Assembly: GCF_004363295.1 (NCBI RefSeq)
Contig: NZ_SNYQ01000001.1
Location: 572,706-626,564, forward strand
DNA from: Mesocricetibacter intestinalis
Lineage (GTDB): Bacteria; Pseudomonadota; Gammaproteobacteria; Enterobacterales; Pasteurellaceae
Reading direction: 5' to 3'
DNA length: 53,859 bases
The notes below the pieces were generated by a model. It saw only the letters and a list, made by a program, of their open reading frames with translations. It had not been told where the DNA came from and made no database searches. A program made the translations under genes and the position numbers. Below are positions 1 to 9,876 of the stretch, one piece after another. Every line of letters starts with the position of its first letter. Position 1 is the stretch's first letter.

Positions 1-481
1 TCAACAATATAATCTTTTCCCGCATAAAACCGCTTTAGAAAATGTTATGGAAGGGCCGGTATATGTGCAGCATAAGTCTCCTCAACGAGCTCGTGAAGAA
101 GCCCTGAATCTGTTGGGTAAAGTGGGGTTGGCGGATAAAGTCGATTTGTATCCCTTTCAGTTGTCGGGCGGTCAGCAGCAGCGGGTAGGAATTGCACGCG
201 CTCTGGCATTGCAGCCGGAGCTGATGCTGTTTGACGAACCGACCTCCGCACTGGATCCGGAACTGGTGCAAGATGTGCTGGACAGTATGAAAGAGCTGGC
301 CCTTGAGGGGATGACTATGGTGGTGGTTACCCATGAAATCAAATTCGCTCTGGACGTGGCGGATTTGGTGGTGGTCATGGATCAGGGGGTTATTGTGGAA
401 CAGGGGTCGCCGCAGCAGTTGTTCGATAATCCTCGCCACGAACGTACCAAAGCCTTTTTGCAGCGTTTACGCGCACATTAA
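1..481 (+). CDS. Polar amino acid ABC transporter ATP-binding protein (5'-truncated)
   Basis: C-terminal part of an ABC ATPase; the reading frame is open from base 2, so the start and the Walker A motif lie outside the window. The visible part opens inside the Q-loop ([15 protein letters not shown]), wording typical of the polar amino acid uptake family (GlnQ, ArtP, HisP, TcyN-like). The signature LSGGQQQR, Walker B LMLFDEP, D-loop SALD and switch histidine VTHE follow in order, and the protein ends shortly after a [13 protein letters not shown] segment usual for this family. It would power import of an amino acid across the inner membrane with a permease and a binding protein that are probably upstream. 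Which amino acid cannot be told. It is probably the last gene of its operon, because a riboswitch and a new operon follow. Confidence 0.9.
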   Translation, partial: QQYNLFPHKTALENVMEGPVYVQHKSPQRAREEALNLLGKVGLADKVDLYPFQLSGGQQQRVGIARALALQPELMLFDEPTSALDPELVQDVLDSMKELALEGMTMVVVTHEIKFALDVADLVVVMDQGVIVEQGSPQQLFDNPRHERTKAFLQRLRAH

Positions 482-575
482 TCCTTTATTTTTCGCTTTA
501 GGCCTTGAGTTTATTTCGATGGAAGCCGCTATGCGGCTTGCTTAAAGCCATATAAAGAGGTTAAACTCTGAAAAT

Positions 576-673
576 CGTTCTCAACGGGGTGCCTCAGGGC
601 TGAGATAAAACCCGTAGAACCTGATCTATTAGGGTTTTGTCAAGAAACTCGAACAGCGTAGGGATTTGAGACG
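576..673 (+). ncRNA. TPP (thiamine pyrophosphate) riboswitch, THI element
   Basis: The conserved core is recognisable in order: ACGGGGTGCC at 584-593, GGCTGAGA at 598-605, ACCC at 610-613 and GAACCTGATC at 617-626, then a variable arm and GCGTAGGGA at 656-664. The closing P1 stem is formed by CTCAA (580-584) with TTGAG (666-670), extended by CG(T)T with ACG at 671-673. It lies directly upstream of a thiamine transport operon, as expected for the family, in which TPP binding lowers expression of thiamine genes. The likely expression platform is a ribosome-binding-site hairpin annotated separately. Confidence 0.93.
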
Positions 674-695
674 TCAAAAATTTATCCGATATTTG

Positions 696-704
696 ACCGC
701 ACTT
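696..704 (-). repeat. DNA uptake sequence (Hin-type USS)
   Basis: The core AAGTGCGGT is present on the minus strand, in the leader between the TPP riboswitch and thiB. It is one of many copies in the window; they mark DNA preferred by the Pasteurellaceae competence uptake system. Confidence 0.85.
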
Positions 705-708
705 AAAT

Positions 709-742
709 TCCTTTAACCCGGCGATGTTCGCTTATTAAAGGA
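709..742 (+). promoter_or_regulatory. Shine-Dalgarno-sequestering hairpin downstream of the TPP riboswitch
   Basis: TCCTTTAA at 709-716 is a perfect 8-base complement of TTAAAGGA at 735-742, which contains the thiB ribosome binding site AAAGGA seven bases before the ATG. No U-run terminator is seen between the riboswitch and thiB. This suggests translational control: in the TPP-bound state the hairpin could hide the ribosome binding site. The pairing is seen in the sequence; the switching mechanism is inferred. Confidence 0.6.
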
Positions 743-749
743 TTTTTTT

Positions 750-1760
750 ATGTTCAAAATAAAATCACTGGTTTTTCTAACCGCACTTTCTCTGCCGTTT
801 TCTGCATTATCCGCGCCGACTGAAATTAATGTTTATGCGGAAGAATTCTTTTCTGCCCAATGGGGGCCGGGTATCGAAGTGAAAAAGATGTTTGAGCGGG
901 AAACTCCTCAATGTCGGCTTAATTTGGTGCCTTTCGACAGCCGTTCCACCATGCTTAACCGTTTACGCTTGGAAGGGAAAAAGAGCAAAGCCGATGTTGT
1001 GGTGGGACTGGATAATCACCAGTTGGAAGCGGCCCGTCAATCGGGACTGTTCGGTGCAAATAAGGTATCTCTGGAAGCGATTTCATTACCTATAAAATGG
1101 CAGGATAGCACCTTTTTACCCTATGACTTCGGGCAATACGCTTTTATTTACGATAAAACCAAGTTGAAGAATCCGCCGCAAAGTTTGCAGGAATTGATTG
1201 AGCGGGAAGATTTGCAAATTATTTATCAGGATCCGCGTACCAGCAGTATCGGCCGAGGCTTAGTGGTATGGGTGAACAGTCTTTATCCGCCGCAGCAAAC
1301 GGAAAAAATCTGGCGCCGTTTGGCAACTCATACTTTAACCGTGGGTAAAGGGTGGTCGGAAACCTACGGGGTATTTCTTAAAGGAGAAGGGGATTTGGTG
1401 CTGAGCCACAGTACCTCGCCGCTCTACCATCTTTTGCAAGATAAGAATAGCAATTATGCGGCGACCGAATTTAGCGAAGGCGGCGTTTTGCAAATTGAAC
1501 TGGCGGCGAAAATTGCCGGCAGAGAGGAAGATAAGGATAATTGCGCGGAAGCTTTCCTGGCGTTTTTGATTAGCCCGCAGGCACAGAAGGAAATCGTCAG
1601 TAAAAATATTATGTTGCCTGTTATCGCAGCGGAAACGGAACCTCATTTTGACGCCTTAAAGGCGAAACAGATGCGGACTAAAGCGCTAGATACCCTGAAT
1701 CTCAGCGGCGAGCAAATGAAAAGATGGATTGAGCAGTGGCAGCGCGCTTTAAGCCGGTAA
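750..1760 (+). CDS. thiB: Thiamine ABC transporter, periplasmic substrate-binding protein
   Basis: A 336-residue periplasmic binding protein with an N-terminal signal peptide (MFKIKSLVFLTALSLPF to about residue 21, ending SALSA). The mature start PTEINVYAEEFF and the later sections ADVVVGLDNHQLEAA, LPYDFGQYAFIYD, DPRTSSIGRGLVVWV and LVLSHSTSPLYH match the ThiB/TbpA thiamine-binding family, which captures thiamine, thiamine phosphate and TPP. The AAAGGA ribosome binding site is seven bases before the ATG. It is the first gene of the thiB-thiP-thiQ-bioB operon, seven bases ahead of thiP, and is controlled by the TPP riboswitch just upstream. Confidence 0.95.
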   Translation: MFKIKSLVFLTALSLPFSALSAPTEINVYAEEFFSAQWGPGIEVKKMFERETPQCRLNLVPFDSRSTMLNRLRLEGKKSKADVVVGLDNHQLEAARQSGLFGANKVSLEAISLPIKWQDSTFLPYDFGQYAFIYDKTKLKNPPQSLQELIEREDLQIIYQDPRTSSIGRGLVVWVNSLYPPQQTEKIWRRLATHTLTVGKGWSETYGVFLKGEGDLVLSHSTSPLYHLLQDKNSNYAATEFSEGGVLQIELAAKIAGREEDKDNCAEAFLAFLISPQAQKEIVSKNIMLPVIAAETEPHFDALKAKQMRTKALDTLNLSGEQMKRWIEQWQRALSR

Positions 1761-1767
1761 TATCGCA

Positions 1768-3399
1768 ATGATGCGCCCCGCCTTGTTTTTCGCCCGCTTC
1801 CGGCCCGCCCAATATGCGGGCGGAATACTGGTTTTAGTTTTACTTTTCGCCGTTTACGGCGGAGCCTTACATGCCGTATTAGCTCAGGGGGAAACGGAAA
1901 GTTGGCGCAATATCCTGCAAGATGCCTATGTACGGCAGGTTATTTTTTTCAGCGTTGCTCAGGCCTTTTTATCCGCATTATTCTCGGTACTGATAGGGTT
2001 ATTATTCGCCCGTGCTTTTTTCTATCAGCGCTTTCCGGGTAAAAATTATCTGCGCAGTTTGTTTTCTCTGACCTTTGTGCTGCCTTCTCTGGCGGTTATT
2101 TTCGGCTTATTCGGGGTGTACGGCGCTTCCGGCTGGTTAGCGCAGTTTGCCGCACGGCTGGGGATTGAGCTACAGCCGAATATTTACGGATTAAAAGGCA
2201 TTCTGCTCGCCCATTTGTTCTTTAATATTCCCCTTGCCGCCCGGATGTTTTTGCCCTGCTTTGCCGCAATACCGAATCAACAGCGCCAGCTTGCCGCACA
2301 GCTGAATATCCGTGGCTGGCACTTTATCCGCTTGATTGAATTTCCCTATTGGCGCCAGCAGCTGTTGCCCGTGGCCATCTTAATTTTTATGCTTTGCTTC
2401 ACCAGCTTTGCCATCGTATTGACTTTGGGGGGCGGGCCGCAATTTACTACCTTGGAAGTGGCCATCTATCAGGCCGTTGTTTTTGATTTCGATTTGAGCA
2501 AAGCGGCTTTTTTTACCCTGTTGCAATTTGTTTTCTGCTTTGTATTGTTCAGTTTTGGCAGCCGTTTCGGAGTGATGGCGCAAACGGAAACGGATCAGCT
2601 CGAACACTGGTTTGCTCCGCAATCAAGTGCGGTTAAACTTTGGCAAGTTTTTTTTATTACGCTGATGGTTGTTTTTCTGTTACTCCCCTTGCTGAATATT
2701 CTGTGGGCCGGATTGAGTTCGGCGCAGCTATCAGATTTGTGGCAAAATCCTTTCTTATGGCGAGCTTTCGGATATTCGCTGAGTATCGCATTATCCTCGG
2801 CATTGCTCGCCTTATTGATGGCTTACGCCTTATTATTGGTATCCCGCCGCTTGCATTGGATCGGGCTGAGCGCTTGGGCGGAGGGGTTAATGAATCTGGG
2901 AATGGTGGTACTGGCGGTGCCTGCAATGGTATTAGCCATAGGTTTATTTCTGTTGTTACAGGGCATGGAATTTAATAAGCCCGCATTGTTCGGCGTAGTG
3001 GTGCTATGTAACGGACTCTCCGCCATGCCCTTTGTATTGCGCGTGCTTTCTCCGCCCATGAGAGCCAATATGCAGTATTATGAAAAACTTTGTCAATCCC
3101 TGGGGATAAGGGGCTGGCGGCGCTTTAAGCTGATTGAAGGCCCCTTACTGGCGGCACCCTTTAAATATGCTTTTGCCCTTTCATGCTGCCTGTCGCTGGG
3201 TGATTTTACCGCTATCGCTTTATTCGGTAGCCGGGATTTTTCTTCGTTGCCTTATTTGCTGTATCAGCAGCTGGGGAGTTATCGCGGCGATCAGGCGGCG
3301 GTAACCGCCATGGTTTTACTGTTATTCTGTTTGGCGGTTTTCCGTCTGGCGGAAAGTTATGCGCCGGGGATACAAACCGGTAAGGATACAAATGATTAA
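1768..3399 (+). CDS. thiP: Thiamine ABC transporter permease
   Basis: A 543-residue inner membrane protein made of two fused permease halves, with about twelve hydrophobic segments. Each half carries an EAA-type cytoplasmic loop (around [20 protein letters not shown] and [16 protein letters not shown]) that contacts the ATPase. Length and arrangement match ThiP, about 536 residues in E. coli. It starts seven bases after thiB and overlaps thiQ by eight bases, so translation is probably coupled. It would form the thiamine channel between ThiB in the periplasm and ThiQ in the cytoplasm. Confidence 0.95.
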   Translation: MMRPALFFARFRPAQYAGGILVLVLLFAVYGGALHAVLAQGETESWRNILQDAYVRQVIFFSVAQAFLSALFSVLIGLLFARAFFYQRFPGKNYLRSLFSLTFVLPSLAVIFGLFGVYGASGWLAQFAARLGIELQPNIYGLKGILLAHLFFNIPLAARMFLPCFAAIPNQQRQLAAQLNIRGWHFIRLIEFPYWRQQLLPVAILIFMLCFTSFAIVLTLGGGPQFTTLEVAIYQAVVFDFDLSKAAFFTLLQFVFCFVLFSFGSRFGVMAQTETDQLEHWFAPQSSAVKLWQVFFITLMVVFLLLPLLNILWAGLSSAQLSDLWQNPFLWRAFGYSLSIALSSALLALLMAYALLLVSRRLHWIGLSAWAEGLMNLGMVVLAVPAMVLAIGLFLLLQGMEFNKPALFGVVVLCNGLSAMPFVLRVLSPPMRANMQYYEKLCQSLGIRGWRRFKLIEGPLLAAPFKYAFALSCCLSLGDFTAIALFGSRDFSSLPYLLYQQLGSYRGDQAAVTAMVLLLFCLAVFRLAESYAPGIQTGKDTND

Positions 3400-4048
3400 A
3401 CTGGAACAGGTTTTATTCCGCTATAAATCTATGTCGATGCAGTTTTCTCTGCATATCCGCGCAGGGGAAAAAGTGGCCATTGTCGGCGAAAGCGGTGCGG
3501 GGAAAAGTACCCTGTTGAATCTTATTGCCGGTTTTGAACTGCCGCAACAAGGGGAAATTATATTGAACGGAGAAAATCACAGCTTTACTCAACCCTTTGA
3601 ACGGCCCGTATCCATGTTGTTTCAGGAAAATAATTTATTTATGCATCTCAACGTGGAGCAAAATATCGCTCTGGGGCTGAAACCGGAATTAACATTAACG
3701 CCGCAGGAACGAAAGTGTATAATACAGGCGGCAAGCGCGGTCGGGCTAAGGGATTTTTTAAACGAACTGCCGACCCGTTTGTCCGGCGGGCAGAAACAAC
3801 GAGTGGCATTAGCTCGCTGTCTGCTGAGGGAAAAGCCGATTTTACTACTGGATGAACCCTTTTCCGCACTGGACCCCGAATTACGTAGGGAAATGCTGAA
3901 TCTGTTTTTACAATTGTGTGATGTCAAAGGATTAACCTTATTGATCGTAACGCATCAGCCGCAAGAACTGGAAGCTAAGATCGACCGTATTATCCGTATC
4001 GGCAAAGGTCGCATTATCTCAGAATTTAATCCGAAGGAAACCATATGA
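3392..4048 (+). CDS. thiQ: Thiamine ABC transporter ATP-binding protein
   Basis: A 218-residue ABC ATPase. Walker A is GESGAGKST, the signature LSGGQKQR, Walker B LLLLDEP, and the switch histidine VTHQ. I chose the ATG at 3392 ([11 protein letters not shown]), eight bases inside thiP, because it begins the conserved ThiQ N-terminus and has a TAAGGA ribosome binding site at 3381-3386; an upstream ATG at 3359 would add an unlikely 11-residue tail. Its stop codon overlaps the bioB start in an ATGA. It powers thiamine uptake with ThiB and ThiP. Confidence 0.95.
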   Translation: MIKLEQVLFRYKSMSMQFSLHIRAGEKVAIVGESGAGKSTLLNLIAGFELPQQGEIILNGENHSFTQPFERPVSMLFQENNLFMHLNVEQNIALGLKPELTLTPQERKCIIQAASAVGLRDFLNELPTRLSGGQKQRVALARCLLREKPILLLDEPFSALDPELRREMLNLFLQLCDVKGLTLLIVTHQPQELEAKIDRIIRIGKGRIISEFNPKETI

Positions 4049-5073
4049 CAGCCACAAGATTACAAATTTATTCCGTTACACCGCATCCGAGCGTGGAATA
4101 CTGGTCCGTATGCAAGGTAGAGGCGTTGTTTGAAACCCCCTTTTTAGATTTGGTCTATAAAGCGGCACAAATTCACCGCGATAATTTTAACCCGCGAACG
4201 GTTCAACTATCGACGCTGATGTCCATAAAAACCGGCGGTTGCCCGGAGGATTGCGGCTATTGTCCGCAGTCGGCCCGCTATCATACCGGCGTAGCGCAGC
4301 AGCAGTTGCTGAATGTGGACGAAATTGTGGAAAAAGCGAAAATCGCGAAGTCCCGCGGCGCCAGCCGTTTTTGTATGGGAGCGGCATGGCGCGGCCCGAA
4401 ACCGAAAGATATTGCCAAGGTCAGTGAAATTATTAAAGCGGTGAAAGCGCTGGGGTTGGAAACCTGCGGTACTTTCGGGCTGCTTGAAGAGGGTATGGCG
4501 GAAGATCTGAAGCAGGCCGGTCTGGATTATTATAATCATAATCTGGATACCGCACCGGAATATTATCAGCAGGTCATAGGCACCCGACAGTTTGAAGATC
4601 GCCTGAGTACGCTGGGTAAGGTGCGTAAGGCGGGATTAAAGGTTTGTTGCGGCGGTATTATCGGCATGAACGAAACCCGTAAGGAACGGGCGGGTTTAAT
4701 CGCCAGCCTGGCCAATTTGGATCCTCAGCCGGAATCCGTACCTATTAACCAGCTGGTTAAGGTGGAAGGTACGCCTATGGCCGATGCGGCGGAGCTGGAT
4801 TGGACGGAATTCGTACGTACCGTAGCAATCGCCCGTATCACCATGCCGCGCAGCTATGTGCGCCTTTCTGCTGGGCGCCAGGGAATGTCGGAAGAAATGC
4901 AGGCGATGTGCTTTATGGCGGGGGCCAATTCCATTTTCTACGGCGATAAATTGTTGGTTACGCAAAATCCGGAAGAAGACGGCGATCAGGTGTTGATGGC
5001 AAAACTGGATTTGGAACCGGAAACGGCGGAAAATCGCGGCGCGATCCATGGAACGGAAGAAAATATCCGCTAG
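4045..5073 (+). CDS. bioB: Biotin synthase (radical SAM)
   Basis: A 342-residue radical SAM enzyme that inserts sulfur into dethiobiotin to make biotin. The [4Fe-4S] motif CPEDCGYC places Cys66, Cys70 and Cys73. The auxiliary [2Fe-2S] ligands appear as Cys110 ([12 protein letters not shown]), Cys141 (ETCGTFG), Cys201 or Cys202 (KVCCGGI) and Arg273 (SYVRLSAGR). All catalytic positions are therefore present. The start overlaps the thiQ stop (ATGA), so bioB is translationally coupled to the thiamine uptake genes and probably falls under the TPP riboswitch. No other bio gene is in the window. Confidence 0.96.
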   Translation: MTATRLQIYSVTPHPSVEYWSVCKVEALFETPFLDLVYKAAQIHRDNFNPRTVQLSTLMSIKTGGCPEDCGYCPQSARYHTGVAQQQLLNVDEIVEKAKIAKSRGASRFCMGAAWRGPKPKDIAKVSEIIKAVKALGLETCGTFGLLEEGMAEDLKQAGLDYYNHNLDTAPEYYQQVIGTRQFEDRLSTLGKVRKAGLKVCCGGIIGMNETRKERAGLIASLANLDPQPESVPINQLVKVEGTPMADAAELDWTEFVRTVAIARITMPRSYVRLSAGRQGMSEEMQAMCFMAGANSIFYGDKLLVTQNPEEDGDQVLMAKLDLEPETAENRGAIHGTEENIR

Positions 5074-5084
5074 AACGCTATTCT

Positions 5085-5103
5085 CGCCCGCAGAAAGCGG
5101 GCG
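5085..5103 (+). terminator. GC-rich hairpin after bioB
   Basis: CGCCCGC at 5085-5091 pairs with GCGGGCG at 5097-5103 around an AGAAA loop, 11 bases after the bioB stop. There is no U-run on the plus strand, so it may be only a weak or RNA-stabilising terminator for the thi-bioB operon. Confidence 0.45.
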
Positions 5104-5120
5104 AAGTAAAAAAACGCCAA

Positions 5121-5151
5121 TAAAAAAGAACCACGCCTTTAAGCGTGGTTC
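5121..5151 (-). terminator. Intrinsic terminator of the peroxiredoxin gene
   Basis: A stem of GAACCACGC with GCGTGGTTC (5128-5151) is followed on the minus strand by a T-rich tract (complement of 5121-5127). It serves the leftward peroxiredoxin gene and may also stop bioB transcripts from the other side. Confidence 0.8.
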
Positions 5152-5194
5152 TGCGTTCCTAATAAATAATCCTAGCTAAATTAATTTCTATAAA

Positions 5195-5797
5195 TTAAAG
5201 TTTGTCCGCGTTTTGTTTTAAGTATTTGGCAACACCTTCAGGGTTATCTTTCATCCCTTCTTTGCCTTTTTCCCACTGTGCTGGGCAAACTTCGCCGTGC
5301 TCTTCGTGGAATTGTAGTGCATCGACCATACGTAACATTTCGTCAATGTTACGGCCTAGAGGGAGGTCGTTGACTACCTGGTGGCGGACTACACCATTTT
5401 TATCGATTAAGAAAGATGCACGTAGCGCTACGCCGGCTTCCGGATGTTCGATACCGTAAGCTTTTGCGATTTCGTGTTTAACGTCTGCAGCCAAAGCATA
5501 TTGTACCTGACCGATACCGCCGTTTTCGGTCGCCGTATTACGCCATGCGTTGTGCGTGTACTGTGAGTCGATGGAAACGCCGACCACTTCTACACCGCGT
5601 TTTTTAAATTCCTGATAACGGTGATCAAAAGCGATTAACTCGGACGGGCAGACGAATGTGAAGTCTAAAGGATAGAAGAAGATTACCGCTGCTTTACCTT
5701 CAATATGTTTTCTGAAATTGAAATTCTCTACGATTTCACCGTTGCCGAGAACGGCTGCAGAAGTGAAGTCAGGTGCTTGACGGGTAACTAATACCAT
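5195..5797 (-). CDS. 2-Cys peroxiredoxin (AhpC/TSA family)
   Basis: A 200-residue thiol peroxidase that reduces hydrogen peroxide, organic peroxides and possibly peroxynitrite in the cytoplasm. The peroxidatic cysteine is Cys50 in DFTFVCPSE; the resolving cysteine is Cys171 in GEVCPAQW. Arg in the active site follows the usual VVNDLPLGR segment. The start at 5797 (MVLVTRQAPDF) is preceded by AAGGAG; a longer in-frame opening upstream lacks support. The gene ends in its own terminator and is divergent from metC. The GEVCPAQWEKGKEG tail is that of the typical two-Cys class. Whether it should be called ahpC, tsaA or prx2 cannot be settled; no AhpF partner is adjacent. Confidence 0.93.
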   Translation of the reverse strand: MVLVTRQAPDFTSAAVLGNGEIVENFNFRKHIEGKAAVIFFYPLDFTFVCPSELIAFDHRYQEFKKRGVEVVGVSIDSQYTHNAWRNTATENGGIGQVQYALAADVKHEIAKAYGIEHPEAGVALRASFLIDKNGVVRHQVVNDLPLGRNIDEMLRMVDALQFHEEHGEVCPAQWEKGKEGMKDNPEGVAKYLKQNADKL

Positions 5798-5890
5798 TGT
5801 AAAAATCTCCTTATATAAGTGATAAATGTTTTGCACTGTTTTACATTTAAGCGCAAAATTGTCAAAGCTTATTCTAAGTAAAGCGCCCCC

Positions 5891-5919
5891 GTTTAGATAG
5901 TCGATTTTATCTATTAAAC
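5891..5919. promoter_or_regulatory. Inverted repeat between peroxiredoxin and metC
   Basis: GTTTAGATAG at 5891-5900 and CTATTAAAC at 5911-5919 form an imperfect inverted repeat, with one extra base in the left arm and a ten-base spacer. It sits in the divergent promoter region. The ATAG...CTAT halves resemble parts of OxyR sites, but the spacing is not the OxyR N7 pattern, so the regulator is unknown. Confidence 0.35.
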
Positions 5920-5962
5920 CGATTATTACAACCTAATAACTATTTATTACTCGGAAAAAATT

Positions 5963-7153
5963 ATGCCAGAAAAACATTCCTTATCCACGCTTTTAGTTCA
6001 TGCGGGCCGCTCCGAGCGAGTTACTCAGGGTAGTGTGAATCCTGTGTTGCAACGAGCTTCCTCTTTAGTGTTTAAAAATCTTGCGCAGAAAAAACAGGCG
6101 ACCCTGAACCGCGCTAAACAAGGGCTGTTTTACGGACGACGCGGTACCCTCACGCATTTTGCCTTACAAGATGCGATGACTGAGCTAGAAGGCGGTGCCG
6201 GTTGTTATTTGTACCCCTGTGGCACTGCGGCGGTAACCAACAGTATTCTGGCTTTCGTTGCCGCCGGCGATCATATTCTGGTGAGCGGCGCCGCCTATGA
6301 ACCCACTCAGGAGTTCTGCCAGCATATTCTGAAAAAAATGGGAGTGGAAACCACATTTTATGATCCTATGGCGGGCGCGCAAGTAGCCACTTTGCTGCAA
6401 GCAAATACAAAGGTTTTATTTTTGGAAAGTCCGAGTTCGTTGACCATGGAGGTACCGGATATTCCCGCCATTGTCGCAGCGGTGCGCCGGGTCAATCCGG
6501 AAATCGTGATTATTATTGATAATACCTGGAGCGGTGGCATATTGTTTAAAGCATTGGAATACGGCATTGATATTTCCGTGCAGGCAGGCACTAAATATCT
6601 GGTCGGCCATTCCGATACCATGATAGGTACGGCGGTTGCCAATGCGCGCTGTTGGGATCAGTTGCGTGAAAACTCCTATTTGATGGGGCAAATGGCCGAT
6701 GCGGACAGCGCTTATGTAACCGCGCGCGGTTTGCGTACCCTGGGAGTACGCTTGCAACAGCATCATGTCAGCGGTTTAAAGGTGGCACAATGGCTGGCGC
6801 AGCGGGGGGAGGTTAAAGCGGTGTATCATCCGGCATTACCAAGCTGTCCGGGCCATGAGTTTTTTAAACGGGATTTTAGCGGCGCAAGCGGGCTGTTTTC
6901 TTTCGAATTACAACAAAAATTAAGCCACGAGCAACTGGAACGCTTTATGGATCATTTTACGCTGTTCAGCATGGCATATTCCTGGGGCGGCTTTGAATCG
7001 CTGATTCTGTACAACCAACCGGAGGAAATCGCGCGTATTCGTCCGAATATTCAGCGTAAATTAAGCGGTACCTTAATTCGCCTACATATCGGTTTTGAGG
7101 ATACGGAGGAGCTGATTGCCGATTTAAACGCGGGATTCGAACGTTTAAAATAA
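5963..7153 (+). CDS. metC: Cystathionine beta-lyase
   Basis: A 396-residue PLP-dependent Cys/Met metabolism enzyme that cleaves cystathionine to homocysteine, pyruvate and ammonia, the step before MetE. The PLP-binding lysine is Lys211 in [16 protein letters not shown]; the phosphate-binding YPCGTAAV and the aspartate in [10 protein letters not shown] are also present. The GHSD wording after the lysine and the overall sequence fit MetC rather than MetB. It faces metE convergently, so two consecutive methionine-synthesis steps are neighbours but not co-transcribed. No clear MetJ box was found upstream. Confidence 0.93.
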   Translation: MPEKHSLSTLLVHAGRSERVTQGSVNPVLQRASSLVFKNLAQKKQATLNRAKQGLFYGRRGTLTHFALQDAMTELEGGAGCYLYPCGTAAVTNSILAFVAAGDHILVSGAAYEPTQEFCQHILKKMGVETTFYDPMAGAQVATLLQANTKVLFLESPSSLTMEVPDIPAIVAAVRRVNPEIVIIIDNTWSGGILFKALEYGIDISVQAGTKYLVGHSDTMIGTAVANARCWDQLRENSYLMGQMADADSAYVTARGLRTLGVRLQQHHVSGLKVAQWLAQRGEVKAVYHPALPSCPGHEFFKRDFSGASGLFSFELQQKLSHEQLERFMDHFTLFSMAYSWGGFESLILYNQPEEIARIRPNIQRKLSGTLIRLHIGFEDTEELIADLNAGFERLK

Positions 7154-7275
7154 GCTTAGTAAACTTAAGGGGCGGCAATATTTTATCTGCCCCCTTTCCC
7201 TTAATCTTTTCAATCATTCGGATCAAATTGCTATGGCGGGGTTTCCCCTTATTTTACCGGGGCGTACATAGCAAA

Positions 7276-7360
7276 AAAACCGGAAAAAACGACCGCACTT
7301 AGGCTCGCTTGCTTAGAGGGCTGGCGCAAGGCGAGGCAAAAGTGCGGTCATTTTTTTCGG
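7276..7360. terminator. Paired inverted uptake sequences forming a bidirectional terminator
   Basis: GACCGCACTT at 7291-7300 and AAGTGCGGTC at 7340-7349 are inverted USS copies that form a stem, flanked by an A-run on the left and a T-run (TTTTTTT) on the right. It lies between convergent metC and metE, the classic location for USS dyads that double as terminators in Pasteurellaceae. The inner bases (GGCTCGC...GCGAGGC) allow the stem to continue imperfectly. Confidence 0.8.
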
Positions 7361-7384
7361 ACTTTTCCGGTAATAGTTTCTCAA

Positions 7385-9658
7385 TCAGTTACTCAGTTCG
7401 GCGCGCAGCTTCTTGGTTACGGCCAGCATATTTTCCAATGCCGCTTTGGTTTCCGGCCAAGCGCGGGTTTTTAGACCGCAGTCCGGATTTACCCATAAAC
7501 GTTCGGCGGGGATCACCTGCAGCGCTTTACGCAGCAAATGTTCGATTTCGCTTTGTTCCGGTACGCGCGGACTGTGAATATCATAGACCCCCGGCCCGAT
7601 ATCGTTCGGATATTTAAAGGCGCTGAAAGCGGTTAATAATTCCATATCCGAGCGCGAGGTTTCTATGGTAATAACATCGGCGTCCAGCGCGGCGATTGCG
7701 GCTAAAATATCGTTAAACTCGGAATAACACATATGAGTATGAATTTGCGTACTGTCTTCACAACCGTAGTAAGACAGACGGAAGGCTTCTCCCGCCCATT
7801 GCAGATAAGACGCCCAGTCCGCACGTTTTAAAGGCAAGCCCTCGCGGATAGCCGGCTCATCAATCTGAATCACCTTGATCCCGGCTTTTTCCAGATCCCG
7901 TACCTCATCGTTAAGCGCTAGAGCGATCTGCTTACATACGGTTTCACGGCGGATATCGTCGCGCACGAAGGACCATTGCAAAATAGTAACCGGGCCGGTC
8001 AGCATTCCTTTCATTACCCGCTTGGTTAGGCTTTGCGCATAGGCGGACCAGCGTACCGTCATCGCTTGCGGACGGGACACGTCGCCGAAAATTATCGGCG
8101 GTTTTACACAACGGGAGCCGTAGCTCTGTACCCAGCCGAATTTGGTAAAGGCAAAACCTTCCAGGAGTTCACCGAAGTATTCCACCATATCGTTACGTTC
8201 CGCTTCGCCATGTACCAGAACGTCCAGATCCAGAGCTTCCTGCTGACGTACCACAAATTCGATTTCTTTTTCCATCAGTCTTTCATATTGTTCAAGGCTT
8301 AGATCACCTTTGCGGAATGCGGCGCGCGCCTGACGGATTTCTAGAGTTTGCGGAAAGGAACCTATGGTCGTGGTAGGCAGTAAAGGCAGTTTCAGCCATT
8401 CCTGCTGCGCTTTGATTCGTTGGGCAAAAGGGGATTTGCGCTGATCCGCATTGGCCGGTAGCGCTGCCAGACGTTGCCCGACTTCATGCCGGTGAATTTG
8501 CTTACTGGCGGCGCGCGACTCGGCGGCCACACGGCTGGCTTCCAATTCCGCTCGCACCGAAGTACGTCCCTGTTGCAATGCTCGCTTCAGCACTTTTAAT
8601 TCTTCGCTTTTCTGTAAAGCGAATGCCAGCCAGCTGTAGAGATCGGGATTTTCTTCCTGCAAACGGGCTTCCACCGATAAATCATAAGGGCTATGCAGTA
8701 AAGAACAGGAGGTGGAAAGCCAAAGTTTATCGCCGCGAGCCGCCTGTAATGGTTCAAGCTTATCCAGCAGGTCGTTCAGATTGGCACGCCAAATATTACG
8801 CCCGTTAATTACGCCGACGGACAGCACTTTCTCATAATCGCTAAATGCGTCAAGCTGTTCCGGTGCGCGTACCAGATCTATATGCAGCCCCTCTACCGGT
8901 AAGGTTTTTAACCATGGCGCATGTTCGGCGACGGAACCGAAGTAGGTGGCAAAGAGCAATTTTGCATTCACCGCACTTAATGCTGCGTAGCAGCTTTGAT
9001 AGGCTTCCAGCCAGGCGGACGGCAGATCTTGGGTTAATGCCGGCTCATCAATTTGAATCCATTCGGCGCCGGCATCGGCAAGGGCGCTTAGCAGCTGGCT
9101 ATACACCGGTAATAATTTCGGCAGTAAATCCAAGCGGTTGAAACCTTCGCTTTTTTCTTTGCCGAGCCAGAGAAAGGTAAGCGGGCCGACTAGGGTCGGT
9201 TTTGCCCGATAGCCCAGTGCCTGCGCTTCTTGCAACTGATTGAGATAGTGGCGGGGATTGGCTTTGAATTCCGTGTCCGCATGAAATTCCGGCACCAGAT
9301 AATGGTAATTGGTATCGAACCATTTCGTCATTTCCAGGGCAAACTGGCACTGATTACCGCGCGCCAGTTGAAAAAACTGATCTAGCTCGAGGTTTTGGCT
9401 GTCAAATCCGAAGCGAGCGGGAATGGCACCTGTGGCTACCTGTAAATCCAAAATATGATCGTAAAAACTGAAATCACCGACACTGACGAAATCCGCATCG
9501 GCCTGCGCCTGGTGTTGCCAGTTACGGGTACGCAGGGCTTTGGCTAAATCTAATAAATCCTGTTCTTCCAGTTCTTTACGCCAATAACGTTCTTGAGCAA
9601 ATTTCAGTTCGCGTTTTGCACCTACGCGCGGAAAGCCGGAAAAATGTAATGTCGTCAT
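7385..9658 (-). CDS. metE: Cobalamin-independent methionine synthase
   Basis: A 757-residue enzyme that transfers the methyl group of 5-methyltetrahydropteroyl-triglutamate to homocysteine. The N-terminal half begins [16 protein letters not shown], the second (catalytic) half contains [22 protein letters not shown], and the zinc ligands in THMCYSEF and NPDCGLKTR. Full family length, no disruption. AGGAG lies upstream of the ATG, and a two-box MetJ operator is 31-46 bases ahead of the start. Convergent with metC. Confidence 0.97.
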   Translation of the reverse strand: MTTLHFSGFPRVGAKRELKFAQERYWRKELEEQDLLDLAKALRTRNWQHQAQADADFVSVGDFSFYDHILDLQVATGAIPARFGFDSQNLELDQFFQLARGNQCQFALEMTKWFDTNYHYLVPEFHADTEFKANPRHYLNQLQEAQALGYRAKPTLVGPLTFLWLGKEKSEGFNRLDLLPKLLPVYSQLLSALADAGAEWIQIDEPALTQDLPSAWLEAYQSCYAALSAVNAKLLFATYFGSVAEHAPWLKTLPVEGLHIDLVRAPEQLDAFSDYEKVLSVGVINGRNIWRANLNDLLDKLEPLQAARGDKLWLSTSCSLLHSPYDLSVEARLQEENPDLYSWLAFALQKSEELKVLKRALQQGRTSVRAELEASRVAAESRAASKQIHRHEVGQRLAALPANADQRKSPFAQRIKAQQEWLKLPLLPTTTIGSFPQTLEIRQARAAFRKGDLSLEQYERLMEKEIEFVVRQQEALDLDVLVHGEAERNDMVEYFGELLEGFAFTKFGWVQSYGSRCVKPPIIFGDVSRPQAMTVRWSAYAQSLTKRVMKGMLTGPVTILQWSFVRDDIRRETVCKQIALALNDEVRDLEKAGIKVIQIDEPAIREGLPLKRADWASYLQWAGEAFRLSYYGCEDSTQIHTHMCYSEFNDILAAIAALDADVITIETSRSDMELLTAFSAFKYPNDIGPGVYDIHSPRVPEQSEIEHLLRKALQVIPAERLWVNPDCGLKTRAWPETKAALENMLAVTKKLRAELSN

Positions 9659-9688
9659 GTTGCATCTCCTGTTATTTGTTATGGGTTT

Positions 9689-9704
9689 AGACGTCTATAC
9701 GTCT
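9689..9704 (-). promoter_or_regulatory. MetJ operator (two adjacent met boxes)
   Basis: AGACGTCT (9689-9696) is a perfect met box, immediately followed by ATACGTCT (9697-9704) with six of eight positions matching. Two contiguous 8-mers are the minimal operator for MetJ bound to S-adenosylmethionine. It lies just upstream of metE, so repression of metE by methionine sufficiency is expected. Confidence 0.85.
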
Positions 9705-9876
9705 TATTCCGTTAGAGAATGCCCTAAGCCTGAATATTATGCAATATCATATTTTTCAGCTTTTACATGAATAATTTTAATAATAAAGGGGCGGATATAG
9801 GCGCTTGAGTACAAAAAACTCACAAACTAACCAATAGCCGCCGCTAAGGGAGATGGGGAAGCATCTTTCCCCTTTT

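Noticed and set aside
5891-5919. OxyR or MetJ site between the peroxiredoxin and metC genes
   Set aside because: The ATAG/CTAT spacing is ten and not seven, and met-box matches are poor; kept only as an unassigned inverted repeat.
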